From Acanthosepion esculentum (taxonomy: Eukaryota > Mollusca > Cephalopoda > Sepiida > Sepiidae), in contig OZ038478.1 of assembly GCA_964036315.1 (NCBI GenBank), positions 146,939,258 through 147,003,257 of the forward strand: a stretch of 64,000 nucleotides of DNA, in the 5' to 3' direction. Under the pieces are notes generated by a model. That model had not been told where the DNA came from and searched no databases. It saw nothing but the letters and a program-made list of their open reading frames with translations. Below are positions 46,320-58,025 of this stretch, piece by piece. A program made the translations under genes and the position numbers. Each line of letters starts with the position of its first letter. Positions within the stretch are counted from its first letter, which is position 1.

Positions 46320-48545
46320 TTAATATATTTTCCGTTTTGGATTCACCTCCAATGGGTCCGTGAACTTTCGTTTCCTACCGGATCTTCTCGGTTCAGGAGT
46401 ATTCTGCGGAGGTTCTACTTGAAAAATATCATACATTACATCAATGAGATCTTCCTCCTCATCCGGTATACTTTCTTCATGCTCTAGAACGTAAAATGTT
46501 TTAAGTTGGTTCTGATGCCTTTTATGATTATTCTTCGGCCCTTTAATTATGTAAATCAGGTCACCGATTCTCTTGTCCACTATGACTCGTTCCCAAAACT
46601 CAACGTTGTTTCTGTAGCACTTGAAAAACACCTTCTCTCCGTCGGTGTATCTTTTTCTAGCTGTATACATCGTATTCTTTACTCTATTTTTTCCTGGCAA
46701 AAGCTTGTCAAACACTGACTTAATTTTCCTAGCGAACATTAGTTCAGCTGGTGCCATGTTTGATTGTATTCTCTGGTTTGGCGTGATTCTGTATACTTGT
46801 AGGAATTGCTGAAGCGCCTTTTCCGTTGGAACTCCTGAGGCTTTCTTCAAACCCCCCATAACGTATCGACAAATCTTTCTGCGAGTCCATTGGATCTCGG
46901 ATGATACGGCGGCGTTGTTATGTGGTTAATTTGATGTAACTCACAAAATTCCTGAAATTCTTCAGAAGTGAATTGTGTACCATTGTCACTCACAATACAC
47001 TCTGGCACACCGAACCGTGCAAATAGTTCATGCAAAAAATTTGTTGTGGTATTGGACGTAGGCTTTTTGCAGCGTAGTACTTCCGGCCATTTTGTAAAAC
47101 TATCTACCACTATTAAGTAGTAATAATCTTCTACTGGACCAGCGAAATCAATGTGTAATCTTGTCCACGGATGATCCGTCTTTGGCCATGGTTTGTGTAC
47201 TATAGGTGGTGCCTTAGCTGCTAACGCACACCCTTTACATCGATGAACCATGTTTTCGATATCCACATCCATTCCTTTCCAATATACAAAGCTTCGCATT
47301 AAGCTTTTTGTTCTATTAATCCCCGGGTGACCCATATGAAAGTCCCGTAGGATTCTTTTCTGCAACTTTTTTGGTGCTACTACTCTCTCACCATATAATA
47401 AAATTCCGTCACATATTGAATAAATCTCCTGCACTTTTTGGTCATTTTCTACCATTTCGCTTTTTATTTCTAAAATGAAATCATCGCTTTCAGCTTCTTT
47501 TTTGATTTCCTTTGATGTAACCGGTAGCTCTCTTACAATGTTGTTTACCATGCTTTTCACCTCATAATCTGCTCTGATATTTGCAATAATTGATTCTTCG
47601 AATCTTTCTTCTTTGATAAAGTATCCGCATGAATTATATTTTTGGATGATAGGTGCCTTATGTGAAAATCATAATTGAGTTGAATGGTTCCCCATCTTAA
47701 CAGTCGATTTGCCGTATAAACGGGTAACCCTTTCTTTGAACCAAAAATAGTGATCAGAGGTTTATGATCCGTTTCTAACATAAAATGTCTGCCGTAGATG
47801 TATCTATGAAATTTTGTTATGGCAAAAATGATACTCACAGCTCTTTTTCTATCTGTGAGTAACTTCGTTCTCCTGGGAGTAATGCTCTCGAAGCATGTGC
47901 AATTGGTTTTCTAGAACCATCTGGCATTATGTGTTGAATACATGCTCCTACCCCGAATGAACTAACGTCACTTGCCAATACAAGTTTGGGTTAAAAGAGG
48001 TCGGACGTAAGCATTTCCTTTATTTCATCAAAGGCTTTCTGACATTCTACCGTCCATTCCCATGCCTTGTCTTTTTTTAGTAGTTCATTCAACGGAGCTC
48101 TTAGATTGTACATTCCTTTAATGAACGCTTGATAATAATTTGCGAGCCCCAGAAAACTCTGTAGCGTCGCCACATTAGTGGGCGTCGGCATTTCTCTAAT
48201 CGCAATGGACCTTTCCGGATCTGGAAATCTGCCATTTTTGTTGATTATGTGACCTAAATACTTAATTTCCTCCAAACCAAATTCGCACTTTGATTCTTTG
48301 ACTTTAAATCCAAAGTCCTGAATCTTTTTAAATACTTGATTGAGGTGCTCTCGATGTTCGTCGACGTTTGCACTCCTTACTATGATGTCATCTAAGTAGG
48401 CACACGCAATGTCTAAATCATTCAACATGACGTCCATAGCTTGTTGAAAAATGGCTGGTGCCACTTTAATACCAAAAGGAAGCCTGTTGTACTTGAATAA
48501 ACCTCTATGCATGTTTAGATGCAGTTGAGATGAAAAGGAGGCCAA
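46320..48545 (-). pseudogene. pol: gypsy element 2 pol (partial RT, RNase H, integrase)
   Basis: Minus-strand order: RT from LFKYNRLPFGIK with the YLDD box (CAYLDDIIV, about 48400) through LQSFLGLANYYQ; RNase H with SDVSSFGVGACIQ and an intact TDHKPLI (about 47770). Integrase follows with HMGHPG...CKGC, HIDFAGP, VSDNGTQFTS, and NGLAERFVDT, so the catalytic D, D and E are all present, unlike element 1. The tail runs through ERVIVDKRIGDLIYIIKGPK to SGRKRKFTDPLEVNPKRK (stop at 46320). Breaks: a stop and small deletion after LTSDLF (about 47990), a one-base deletion near 47850, a frame change near 47560, and one at about 46850 after VDTL. About 740 codons remain. Confidence 0.93.
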
Positions 48546-48849
48546 AACAAACTAGGGAGGTTGGGAATCTCGACTTGGATCATAACTAAAATGATGGCCG
48601 GGAAACAGGCCGGTAACAAAACTTACTCATATTAACTAGGTACACTTAAGCTTGTCTAACCTAACCAAGGGGAGGGTTCCACAGGAAACCACCCCGATGT
48701 GACTTCGGTTGACCTAGAAAAGAAAATCAAGGCTAACCCCGTTCAAACGAACCAAGCTCGCCTCTTTTACCCACCTTTCGCTGAAGACTGTCGAATGCAA
48801 TCGTTTTCTATCAGTTCTAATCTTCATCTTGAGCTGATGCTCAAAGAAT

Positions 48850-50951
48850 CAGATCAGATCCTGATGCGAAAGACTATTGCCTCGCAAGACTTCCTCCATT
48901 CGCGTCGTCCATATCACCATTCGGGCCGTGGCTAGCAGCGTCAGAAACACCATTCTTCGGGAGCGAGACGAGCCGTCAGCTCGCCGACATGGTCCCATAA
49001 GGGGCGGACACGGGGGCAATGGTAGAAGGCGTGCGAAGCCGTTTCTTCTAATCCAAGGCCACACCGTTCACAGTCTGGCAAATCCGCCAAGCCCCATATG
49101 AAAGCCTTGTCGTTGAGAGGCAGCCGATTCCTAGCCAATCGCCAGGTAAGCGAAAACTCAGGGTTACTGAGATAATCCGCCGCCGGCGCCCAAGACCAGT
49201 AGGAGCGATACTCCTCCTCCGAAAAGCAGAGCGTATCACGTAGAGGATCCTTCGCGTGACCCTCCACTAATCCCCGATAGAAAACTTTCCTAGGCCGTGA
49301 AAGGTCACTGAACCGCGGAATAGCCCACAAGGCTGACCGACACTCGCTGAGGAAAAGCGATTCATCTCGAGACTTACAATGGCGCTCAGCCTTCGAGATG
49401 GGGGGGCCTGATGGTAAGGCTAGGGAAGGCGTCCCTAACAATCCCCTCCAGAATCGGATCTCCTCTAGTCAATGCGCGGCGTAGGAAAGCCAACCGAGAG
49501 GCACGGATGTGACTCTTCAAGTGTGGCATTCCCAGCACCCCCATGACACGGACGTTTGGTGCAGACTCGTCTGTCGACCCTGTTCACGCGTCCCCTCCAT
49601 AAAATGGAGGATAGCGCTTGCTCGAGCGCCTTCTTTTGTGCCTTACAGAGAGGAAGTACTGACAATCGATAAAGAATCAGGGGGAAAATGTATGTAACAC
49701 ACACCTCCGCCCTGCCCTTTACGGACAACCTCCGTCGATTCCAAGTCTTACCGGCAGAAACGACCTTTGCTAGTACTTCAGACCAATTTTTCTTCAGCTG
49801 GAGGTCGGGTCCAAACCCACTCCAAGAATCCGGACAGGACCGTCCGTCCAACCGAAGCGGCCTGGAATATCACGCCCCTTCCAGGCACCTAACCGCAAGC
49901 CGGACGACTTGTCGCGGTTTATCTTGGCCCCTGTCACCTTCTCGTACCGATCAAGCGCCTTCTGTACCGCCTCAATGTCGTTAAGGGACGACACAAAAGC
50001 AGATACGTCATCGGCGTACGCGGAAACCCTGGCTCGAGACCCTCCAGGAACGGCGATCCCGCGTAGGGCCGGACTGCACGCCTCGTCCTTCAGCCGGCGC
50101 AGGAGAGGCTCCAACGCCAAAGCATAAAGGAGAGGCGACAGCGGACAACCCTGACGAACCGACCTCGACAGAACAAAAGCGCCCGACAACTTTCCGTTCA
50201 CCTGTACCACAGCACTGGGGGAGCGATACAGGAGGCTAATCCAGCGGCAGAAGTCGGGTGCGAATCCGGCGGCATGCAGGACAGTAGCAAGGAAGCGATG
50301 GTCGACCCTATCAAATGCCTTGGACTGATCCAAATTGATCAGCGCGGCTTCTTCGTCGTCTTTAACTCCCTCTAGGATCGTGCGGATCAAATGCAGGTTG
50401 CTCTGAATTGTTCGGCCCCTCACAGAACAAGTCTGCTCGGGTCCCAACAGAGACTCGGCAACTGACTGCAAACGCTCCTGCAGGATCTTGGCCATAATCT
50501 TTAAATCTGTGTTTAGTAGAGTTATGGGCCTATAATCATCTAGTTTCCCCCCAACACCCTTGCCCTTTTTCAACAGAGTGATCACACCCCTGGAAATGCG
50601 ATTGGGGTTGGACCCCGACCGAAACCAGTTGTTCAAGACTGCTGTCAAAATCGGAACAAAGATGTGCGACAGCCTCAAGTACAATTCATAGGGCAAACCA
50701 TCCAGACCGGGCGACTTTCCTCTGCCGACCTTCTTCAATGCCTCGTAGACTTCGCCCTCCGTGATGTCTCCCTCGCAGCTAGCTGCTTCAGTCGCCTCGC
50801 ACATGTCGTCAGTCGACCGCAGAGTACGCCCCTCCGGGGTTTTGACTTGACGAATGTATCGATCACCAGCTCGACGGACTTCTTCCCGACGCAGATCTGC
50901 GCCCAGGTTCACATATCTGCGCCCAGGTTCGACATATCTCGCTTTTTCCAT
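48850..50951 (-). pseudogene. Tx1-like ORF2: RT and C-terminal zinc-finger region
   Basis: The frame at 50951-49794 holds the RT: SPGLDGLPYELY, DDYRPITLLNTDLKIMAKIL, AALINLDQSKAFDRVDH (motif A), VRQGCPLSPLLYALALEPLL (motif B), and ARVSAYADDVSAFV (motif C, YADD intact). Then come thumb and C-terminal parts in other frames: WSEVLAKVVSAGKTWNRRRL, RLARNRLPLNDKAFIWGLAD, and CERCGLGLEETASHAFYHC (zf-RVT cysteine/histidine cluster), ending with LTLLATARMVIWTTRMEEVL. Breaks at about 49800, 49460 and 48950. The RT core is nearly intact. Resemblance to the Xenopus Tx1 polymerase is from memory. Confidence 0.9.
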
Positions 50952-51855
50952 TTTTTCTCCCTGTCCCGGTGAGGCGGGTTGGAAGTGGCCGCCGTGTTAG
51001 GTGTGGAGGCGATGAATCAGAAGCAATGGGGGTTGGTGTGTGAGGTGTTGGAGGAGGGAGTGGAATATTTTGAAGGGACGCCAGGAGACTCTTTTCAGCT
51101 GGGCTGCAGTCTTTCACCGGCGAAGCAGGGGCCGATACGCATTTGAGTTTTTCTCTGTGCCTTCCCTCCCTGCTTCGTCGGCGCAAGCCAAGGAAAGTCA
51201 GCCAAATAGCTGCGAAACTCCTCCTCACGGAGACCACGCTCCTTGGTAAAGCGGCTCTCGTAATGCCGCCGAAATGCCTCGCACATGTCGTCAGTCGACA
51301 GCAGAGTACGCCCCTCCGGGGTTTCGACTTGACGAATGTAACGATTACCACCTCGACGGACTTCTTCCCGACGCAGATCTGCGCCCAGGTTCACTGCTTC
51401 AGAAGACATCTTACTTAACCTATGCCTAATTACCTGACCCATGTAGCGCTCGCTATTCGAACGCCGCAAGGCCTCCCTAGCTAGGGCTATCTCTAGGGGA
51501 TCCCCCCAGCCTCCGCCCGGGAAAAAATAGCCTTAAGTGTCTTCACCTTTTCAGCTCTATCCAGAGCGAGCCGTTTGCTGAAATCAGTGGTGAAAGACCT
51601 AATTCTATCCTTAAGTCGCTCCCACCACTTATTCCCGATAACCGTCTCCACTAGCCCCCGCTGCACTACACTAGTTAGCTGCTCCTGGAAGTCCCGCCTG
51701 TCCGGTAAAGACAGATTGAACTTCCAGTAACCAGCCATTCTAGGCCTATGTTCTAACGCCACCCGGGCACAAACGAGTTTGTCATCCGTGTAGCCTACCC
51801 AGTGGAACGTGGGACAATCTAACAAGTCTATATCGGCTCTACGAACTAACATTCT
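50780..51855 (-). pseudogene. Tx1-like ORF2: duplicated pre-RT segment with foreign insert
   Basis: From 51852 the minus strand reads MLVRRADIDLLDCPTFHWVG, PRMAGYWKFNLSL, then the pre-RT block VNLGADLRREEVRR ... PEGRTLLSTDDMCEAFRRHY and SYLADFPWLAPT (51400-51190). The frame then leaves LINE sequence. After about 250-300 bp of unrelated GC-rich DNA the pre-RT block restarts at 50930 (VNLGADLRREEVRRAGDRYI) and goes directly from DDMCEA to TEAASCEGDITEG, lacking the FRRHY...PWLAP residues that the first copy has. A small extra repeat, ATCTGCGCCCAGGTTC, occurs twice at the second copy's edge. Confidence 0.8.
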
Positions 51856-52208
51856 CTAACATGGGTCTCTTCGATCGCGCAACATCCACGCCGAAGGACA
51901 AGAGATCCCGAAGCAGGCGTGTACGTATGTACTAGTGAGCAAACACAAATGACTTGACTCACTTTATATTTCCCCCAAAAGAAGGTTAACCAATAAGGAG
52001 ACGTGAAATATTCAATCCGTCGTGTATAAAGGCGGCCATTTTGATTACTCTCACCGAATGTCCAGCGCCAACCTGCCAGGCCAAAGAACAGAAGGAAGAA
52101 CTGCTACTTTATCGGGATATCCACTGCTAACCTGAACTACCCTTCCCTACTGTCTTCAAAATATTCACTGCCAACCTCTGGATTCTATACTCAAAGACTG
52201 CCGTCATC
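51856..52208 (+). other. Possible copia 5' region (LTR not proven)
   Basis: Sequence between the LINE and the copia gag start. It has a TATA-like CGTGTATAAAGGCGG at about 52020, which could be an LTR promoter, but I find no matching copy downstream of the copia pol, so I do not call LTR boundaries. Confidence 0.35.
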
Positions 52209-52784
52209 ATGAACAACAAAGGTTATGAGCCCAGACAACGACTATATTTTGACCGAAATGTATCGAGATATGAATTGTGGGAAACGAAATTCTTAGGCTG
52301 CCTTAGAACACACAAAAAAACTTAATGACATCATCCTTTGCCAAAGATGACCAGAAGTGAAGGACAATAGAGGCCGAGCGTTGCAAATATTGCGTGAACA
52401 CTACATACCAAAAGGTAAGCCTAAAATTATTGTTTCATATATACTGAACTAACTGCGTTAAGGAGACAGGAGAATGAATCCGTAATAGATTATATTATAC
52501 GGGCTGAGAATGTCACAAATGCCCTAAAAATATCAGGTGAGGCTATTTCAGACGGGCTGTTAATAGCTATGGTTTTAAGGGACATTTAAACCATTCCCGA
52601 CAGTCATAACTCAAAAGGACAAAAGTTTAACTTTTACTGAGTTTAAAATTGCGTTGCGTAGTTATGAAGAAACTGAAAAATGTGTACCACTTAAAAACGT
52701 AATGTAACTAAGGACGTCATTTAAAAAAATTCAGAAAGCAACCTACCAGAACAGGAATGATATTAAAATAGGCGACCTAAAAAC
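52209..52784 (+). pseudogene. Ty1/copia gag, N-terminal part
   Basis: From ATG 52209: MNNKGYEPRQRLYFDRNVSR then YELWETKFLGCLRTH, a stop, and in shifted frames RRQENESVIDYIIRAENVTN followed by ALKISGEAISDGLLIAMVLR, and degenerate FTEFKIALRSYEETEK. This is the copia UBN2-type gag layout. Several stops and frameshifts are present. It runs into the (AAT)n tract at 52785, where an R4-like LINE is inserted. Gag resumes with the zinc knuckle at 58026. Confidence 0.85.
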
Positions 52785-52826
<42 letters not shown>

Positions 52827-53879
52827 AATTAATAAGACGCTGATGTCGGAGTAAACGGACGTGTTTTTCATGGCTCTAAGAAAGCGATTTAAGGAAAGTA
52901 TCGATTGTTTTTGTTTTTTTTAATCATACATTATATTTACTTGTTTATTAGTTTATGATATTTTAGTTTCATTTAAAGTATTTAATATATGTAATTTATA
53001 ATTTTATTGTATATGTTTACCTATCTTTAGTCGTGGTATTCAATGATTTTTCTCCTTTTTTTTCTAACTTTTTCTTTAAAAAAAAAACAATCGTTGTTTC
53101 GCTAGTGAAATTCCTCGCTAAGAGTTATAAGAATATTTAATGTATTTTATTTATTTATTTGTTTAACTAATTATATAGTAGTATGAATAATTTAAATTTA
53201 TTTATATCTAAGCGTAACATTTATCTGCTGTTGTTTTTACGAAAGTTGACGTAATTTTCGGAATTAGTGGAAAGCATATTTTTTTTAGTGTTTATTTTGA
53301 TTATCTTTGACTAGTAGCTCATTATCGCCGATTCTTTTTTTAAAATCTATTATTATTATTAGCTATATTGAAAGTTTCTTATATAACCTTTAGTATGAAT
53401 TTTAATACCTTACATTTTCCTATTTTTTTTATTTGCTAAGTAACGTAATTTCAATTTTATTGTAAATGCGTTCCTGTTATAACGTTATTTTGTTGCGTTT
53501 TTACTTCTAGTCAATTTGTCTATTTTTATCGTTAAATTTTTTAAAGCGACAACAAGAATAATAACAGCAACAATAGTAATAATAATAATATTAATAAAAT
53601 TTTATTTTATACTTATGATAATTTAAATATATATATATATATATACACACACAGAGGTACATATATAAGAACAACATTTATAACAATAATTATTCTAATA
53701 ATCTTATATTTCTTTATTTTATTTTATTAATAGTATTTAAAAGATATATATAGCATTATATCGACACATTTAATTTCGAACTGTTTACTCCAACATCCAG
53801 CAAAAAAAAAAAAAAATTACCCCTTGGCGGTCAAGGTTAAAACGCAAATCTCTAACAATTTTAACGAATACGAATGAAA

Positions 53880-54993
53880 TTTCATACCGAATCGGTCGTC
53901 ACCCGGGTCAACAAGGGCCGCGTCCCTCAGAGACGAAAAATCTGTTACTGGAACAAACTCCTCCACGAACGAAGAGACACTAGGTCACCAAAACCGGATT
54001 ATTGCCAACATTGGACCAAGTGACTCAATACCAAATCGACTAATAAAAAGAAAACGAACTAAATGGACCCGCGAAGAGTATCGACAAGTCATGACATCTT
54101 TCTTCACTGCTCTCGAAACCCCAGCAAAGAACACCAATCAAACATACCAAATATGGAGAAGTATGGTGGGAAATGATATAAGACCTAACCTCAATCCAAA
54201 CATGCTTTCTAATGTCCGTAGGGACATTATGCGAAACAACAGACTCTCAAAGACAGAAATAGATAGGATAAAATTAGATATAAGACAAAATACTATGATC
54301 CATCACTCAAAATGTAATGAGATGAATGTAGATATAAGTAGTGTGACAGAGGATGAGGTAAAAACTAAAACAAATGAAATACGAAATAACCTACCAGGAA
54401 ATAAAATCAAAGACTCTATCTTAAACACAACCTGCAGTTCTCCAGACAATGTTTCTGAAGATGACTCCAGGTACATTATGTTAGAATTCCTTGAAAACCA
54501 CAAAGCGGAAATCACCGAAGCGAAAAACCACGTAATCCAAGTACTCAGCAAAGTAACTTTCATACAGTTGTCAGAAAGAGACCAGCTACCCAAAATCCAT
54601 ATGACGAATTCCAACAAGCATATTGTGAAAATATACAACGCTGCTGTGGAAACACTTTTAACAGATAAACCACCGGGAAACATCACAGAAGTTAACAACG
54701 TAATATACGCAACAGCTTTAGCAGCGACTCTGAAGCTTGGGATCAAGACAATAAATAAAGTTAACAGACGTAGAGAACCAGCTTGGAAAGCAAAATTGTT
54801 ACGAGAAATAAAACAAATCAGATGTGAGCTTTCTATATTAGATGAGCTCACCAGAAACCCTAATATTTCCACGCGCAAATGCAAAAAGATCAAGAGGAAA
54901 CACAAAATTAAATCACTACTTGACATTCCACCAACCACGGAAATGCTGAAGCAGAAACTTCAGCTAAAAGCACAGAGAACAAGGCGATACTAA
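53880..54993 (+). pseudogene. R4-like ORF, N-terminal region
   Basis: The open frame begins after TGA near 53877; the first ATG is 54091. It reads RKRTKWTREEYRQVMTSFFT near 54045-54105 (basic, Myb-like segment), then NMLSNVRRDIMRNNRLSKTE, and later PAWKAKLLREIKQIRCELSI (about 54780) with Lys-rich helices. In R4-type proteins this region binds the target DNA and RNA. A one-base shift at about 54992 puts the following RT in another frame, so the apparent stop at 54991-54993 is a mutation. Confidence 0.75.
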
Positions 54994-54999
54994 AACGTT

Positions 55000-57166
55000 G
55001 TAGGTTCTATCGCCAAAATAAAATATTCCAAACGGACCTTAAGAAATTTTACAGGGAAATTGGAAAAAAACCTATACATGTCGAAAGGCCACCATCGATT
55101 GATACTGTACAGACATTTTGGGAAAATATTTGGAGCAGCCCGAAGAAATATAACCCAAAAGCTGAATGGATCCGGCGTGAAGAAGAACGAATGTTGGATA
55201 CACCTCTGCAAGAATGGGAAAATATATCCACAGATGATGTTAGGCAAGCTCTAACGAAATCGCAAAAATGGAAATCCCCAGGAAATGACAAGGTTCCCAA
55301 TTTCTGGCTTTATCATCTCTCGTCTATCCACAAAATACTTGCGGAAACATTATCAACGCTTGTAAATAATCCCAATAAAATCCCGGAATGGATTACTGAA
55401 GGTATTACATACCTCATACCAAAAACAAATGAAACAGATGACCCGAAAAATTATCGACCGATAACATGTCTCTCCACAACGTATAAGTTGATCACGTCTG
55501 TCCTGACGAACCGTGCTTACTCCTTTTTCGAAACAAACAGCATTCTTCCACTGGAACAGAAGGGATGCAGGAGGGGTTCATATGGCTGCAAAGACCAATT
55601 ACTAATAAATAAAATGATTCTGGAAAATTGCAGGAGCAGACGTAGAAATCTCAGTGCAGCGTGGATTGATTATCGTAAAGCCTTTGACAGTGTTCCACAT
55701 TCTTGGATCCTTAAGACTTTGGAAATGTACAAAGTCTCCCCTGTGGTATTAAATTTCCTTAAGCACAGCATGGGAATGTGGAACACCAAACTATGCCTTA
55801 GTCACACCAGAGGCACTGTGATATCCAACCGTCTAAATATCCGACGTGGAATCTTTGAAGGAGACTTTCTGTCATCCCTTCTGTTTTGTTTGTCCTTAAA
55901 CCCCCTTACGCATGCACTAAACAAGAGTAGGTGTGGCTACAATCTAGACAAAAAATATTCAATCACCTACTTTATATCGATGATCTCAAACTCTTTGTCA
56001 AAGACGACAATGAGTTGAAGGGCCTCCTAAATATTGTAAAATGTTTCTGTGGCGATATAATACGGACTTCAGTTTGGATAAACGTGCAAAAGTAACATTC
56101 AAGAAAGATAGAATTACAGAATCACCCTCAATAGATTTAGATTTAGTCACACCAGGGGCACTGCCATATCCAACCGACTAAATATCCGACGTGGAATCTT
56201 TCAAGGAAACTCTTTGTCTCCCCTTCTATTTTGTTTGTCCTTACTCCCCCTTACGCATGAACTGAACAACAGTAGCTATGGCTACAAAATAAATAACAAC
56301 ATATTCAATCACCTACTCTACATGGATGATCTCAAACTCTTTGCCAAAGACGACAATATATTGTAAATAACTTTAGTGACGACATATGTATGAGCTTCGG
56401 ATTAGATAAATGTGCTAAAGTAACATTCAAGAAAGGTAGAATTTTAGAAGCACCCTTAATAGATTTATATTTTGCCACGAAGATTAGAGAATTGGAGCAT
56501 GATGAAGCTTATAAGTACCTAGGAATTAGTGAGGGAGATGGCATACAACACTCCCAAATGAAAGAGAAGGTAAGAAAGGAGTACTACAGGCGTGTACGCC
56601 TGGTACTAAATAACGAGCTAAACTCAAAAAAACGAATATCAGCTATAAACACCTTAGCTGTTCCTGTGGTGCAATACAGCTTTAATGTACTTAACTGGAC
56701 CATAGCTGAAATTAAGCGAATGGACGCCAAAACGAGAAAGCTTCTCACTTGCTACCGCATGCATCATCCCAAAGCTGATATTGATCGCCTGTATGTGCCC
56801 AGATCCGAAGGAGGCAGAGGACTAGAACTATCCTACAAAAGTACAACAATTGGCCTCCAAAGATACTTGGAAAATACAGAAGACTGGATGATGGTATGTG
56901 TCAAGGAACATGAAAGTAGTAAGTGTCTTTACTCTGTAGTAAAGGAAACCGAAAAATTCAAAAAGGAGCTTCAAATGGGCACAGAAATTCAAATACATCA
57001 CTGTACACCGGCTGAAGCTGCAAAATACTTAAAAAAGAATGCAAAGACAAATGCGACCGACCAGATAAAGAAACAATGGCAAAATAAGCCGCTCCGTGGC
57101 CAATACTCTGCCCGTACCAAACAAGCTGACGTAGACAAAAAACCGCACCCATCAGTGGCTACGTAG
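55000..57166 (+). pseudogene. R4-like reverse transcriptase with tandemly duplicated palm segment
   Basis: The frame from about 55000 to 56018 contains WKSPGNDKVPNFWLYHLSSI, NYRPITCLSTTYKLITSVLT, EQKGCRRGSYGCKDQLLINK, LSAAWIDYRKAFDSVPHSWI (motif A), and NIRRGIFEGDFLSSLLF (motif B, changed from the usual GDSLSP). Bases 55800-56144 and 56145-56474 are diverged direct copies covering motifs B and C. The second copy keeps the GNSLSPLLF form and a YMDD-type box in its own frame. From 56390 a further frame (MSFGLDKCAKVTFKKGR ... RRISAINTLAVPVVQYSF) covers thumb and connector. The RT is non-functional. Confidence 0.85.
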
Positions 57167-57169
57167 TGC

Positions 57170-57842
57170 AGGGTTGAAAGGTGAAACTGTGGGTTTTATC
57201 ATTACTGCACAAGACCAATGCTTGTTAACTAGGAATTATCAAGCACATATACTAAAATACTGTGTTAGCCCAAGATCCAGATTCTGTGACAAATATCCAG
57301 AAACCATTGATCATCTTATATCAGGTTGCACGATATTGGCACCCACTGAATATAAAACCCGGCATGACAGAGTGGGCTAATATCTGCACTGGAAAATTTG
57401 CAACTCCTATGGGAAGGAAACTGGAAGAAACTGGTACGAACACCTCCCTGACCCGGTTACGGAGATAGGACCTGTTACAATTCTATGGGAATACACAATA
57501 CACACTGACAGAACAATCAAAGCCAACCGCACAGACATTGTTATTAAAGACCACAAACAAAATAAGTGTCTCCTTATTGATATGGCAGTCCCTGCAGACT
57601 GCAATGTATCTTTGAAGATATTCGAAAAACTGTCAAAATACAAGGACCTTGAAATAGAAATCTCAAAAATGTGGCACATGGGAACATCAACAATTCCTGT
57701 TGTAGTTGGAGCCCTTAGACTGGTTGGAAAAGATTCCAGTAGGCCGATTGAAGGGATCCCTGGAAGTCCATGCCTCAAAGAGATACAAAAGATTGTTCTG
57801 ACAAGTACAGCCCACACTTTACGAAGGGCTTTATCTATGTAA
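57170..57842 (+). pseudogene. R4-like zinc finger and restriction-like endonuclease
   Basis: Plus frames read SRFCDKYPETIDHLISGCTI and LAPTEYKTRHDRV, the CCHC-type cluster with its first Cys apparently lost (SRFC). Then comes an endonuclease core RTDIVIKDHKQNKCLLIDMA and VSLKIFEKLSKYKDLEIEIS, ending LKEIQKIVLTSTAHTLRRAL with stop at 57840-57842. The D...(D/E)xK-like and KY motifs are those of R2/R4 restriction-like endonucleases, which nick the target for reverse transcription. A frameshift at about 57380 divides the two parts. Confidence 0.8.
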
Positions 57843-57964
57843 TTATTCTTTTATTTTTTTTTTTTTTTTTGCAGTGGAAAGTGTCATGATGCCATTTTTA
57901 ACCTTAGGTCCCTGGGCGGGACCCGGAAAGAAATGTGTAAACGCCAGATATCAAAGGAAATAAA

Positions 57965-57965
<1 letters not shown>

Positions 57966-58025
<60 letters not shown>
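57966..58025. repeat. (AAT)n microsatellite, right side of the R4-like element
   Basis: About 20 AAT units directly follow the R4-like 3' UTR and directly precede the copia zinc-knuckle coding sequence. Partner of the 52785-52814 tract. Confidence 0.95.

Larger units (their letters stand above)
45924..48545 (-). mobile_element. Ty3/gypsy element 2, 5'-truncated
   Basis: The 3' LTR lies at 45924-46193, with the minus-strand polypurine tract GGGAGGGGG directly before it. It is followed by pol sequence from the C-terminal tail back to the middle of the RT. Upstream of RT residue block SSQLHLNMHRGLF (about 48540) the sequence changes to Tx1-like LINE, so the 5' LTR, gag, protease and half the RT are missing. 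Family relation: the C-terminal DPLEVNPKR tail and overall pol resemble element 1, but the LTRs differ. Confidence 0.92.
48546..51855 (-). mobile_element. Tx1/L1-like LINE, 5'-truncated and internally rearranged
   Basis: GC-rich block with one LINE ORF2 on the minus strand from the post-endonuclease linker (51852) to the C-terminal zinc finger, then a roughly 300-bp 3' region ending against gypsy 2. The APE endonuclease is absent: sequence homology starts at about 51855 with MLVRRADIDLLD. A roughly 130-bp segment is present twice with about 300 bp of other DNA between. Base composition is clearly higher in GC than the surroundings. No poly-A tail is visible at the 3' end. Confidence 0.88.
52785..58025 (+). 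mobile_element. R4/Dong-like LINE inserted in an (AAT)n tract
   Basis: An (AAT)n run at 52785-52814 and another at 57966-58025 bracket about 5.1 kb. The centre encodes a single ORF with N-terminal basic DNA-binding segment, RT, zinc finger and a restriction-like endonuclease at the C-terminus. This domain order marks the R2/R4 group, not APE-type LINEs. From memory Dong/R4 elements are associated with TAA repeats; here the tract lies inside copia gag. The 5' kilobase (52815-53870) is AT-rich without coding motifs, and its membership in the element is assumed. Confidence 0.8.

Noticed and set aside
51856..52208. Copia 5' LTR
   Set aside because: There is a TATA-like box, but no second copy downstream of 60230 and no clear TG...CA pair, so boundaries cannot be supported.
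54303..55300. Minus-strand frames of 83-211 codons
   Set aside because: Antisense shadows of the R4-like ORF, whose motifs are clear on the plus strand.
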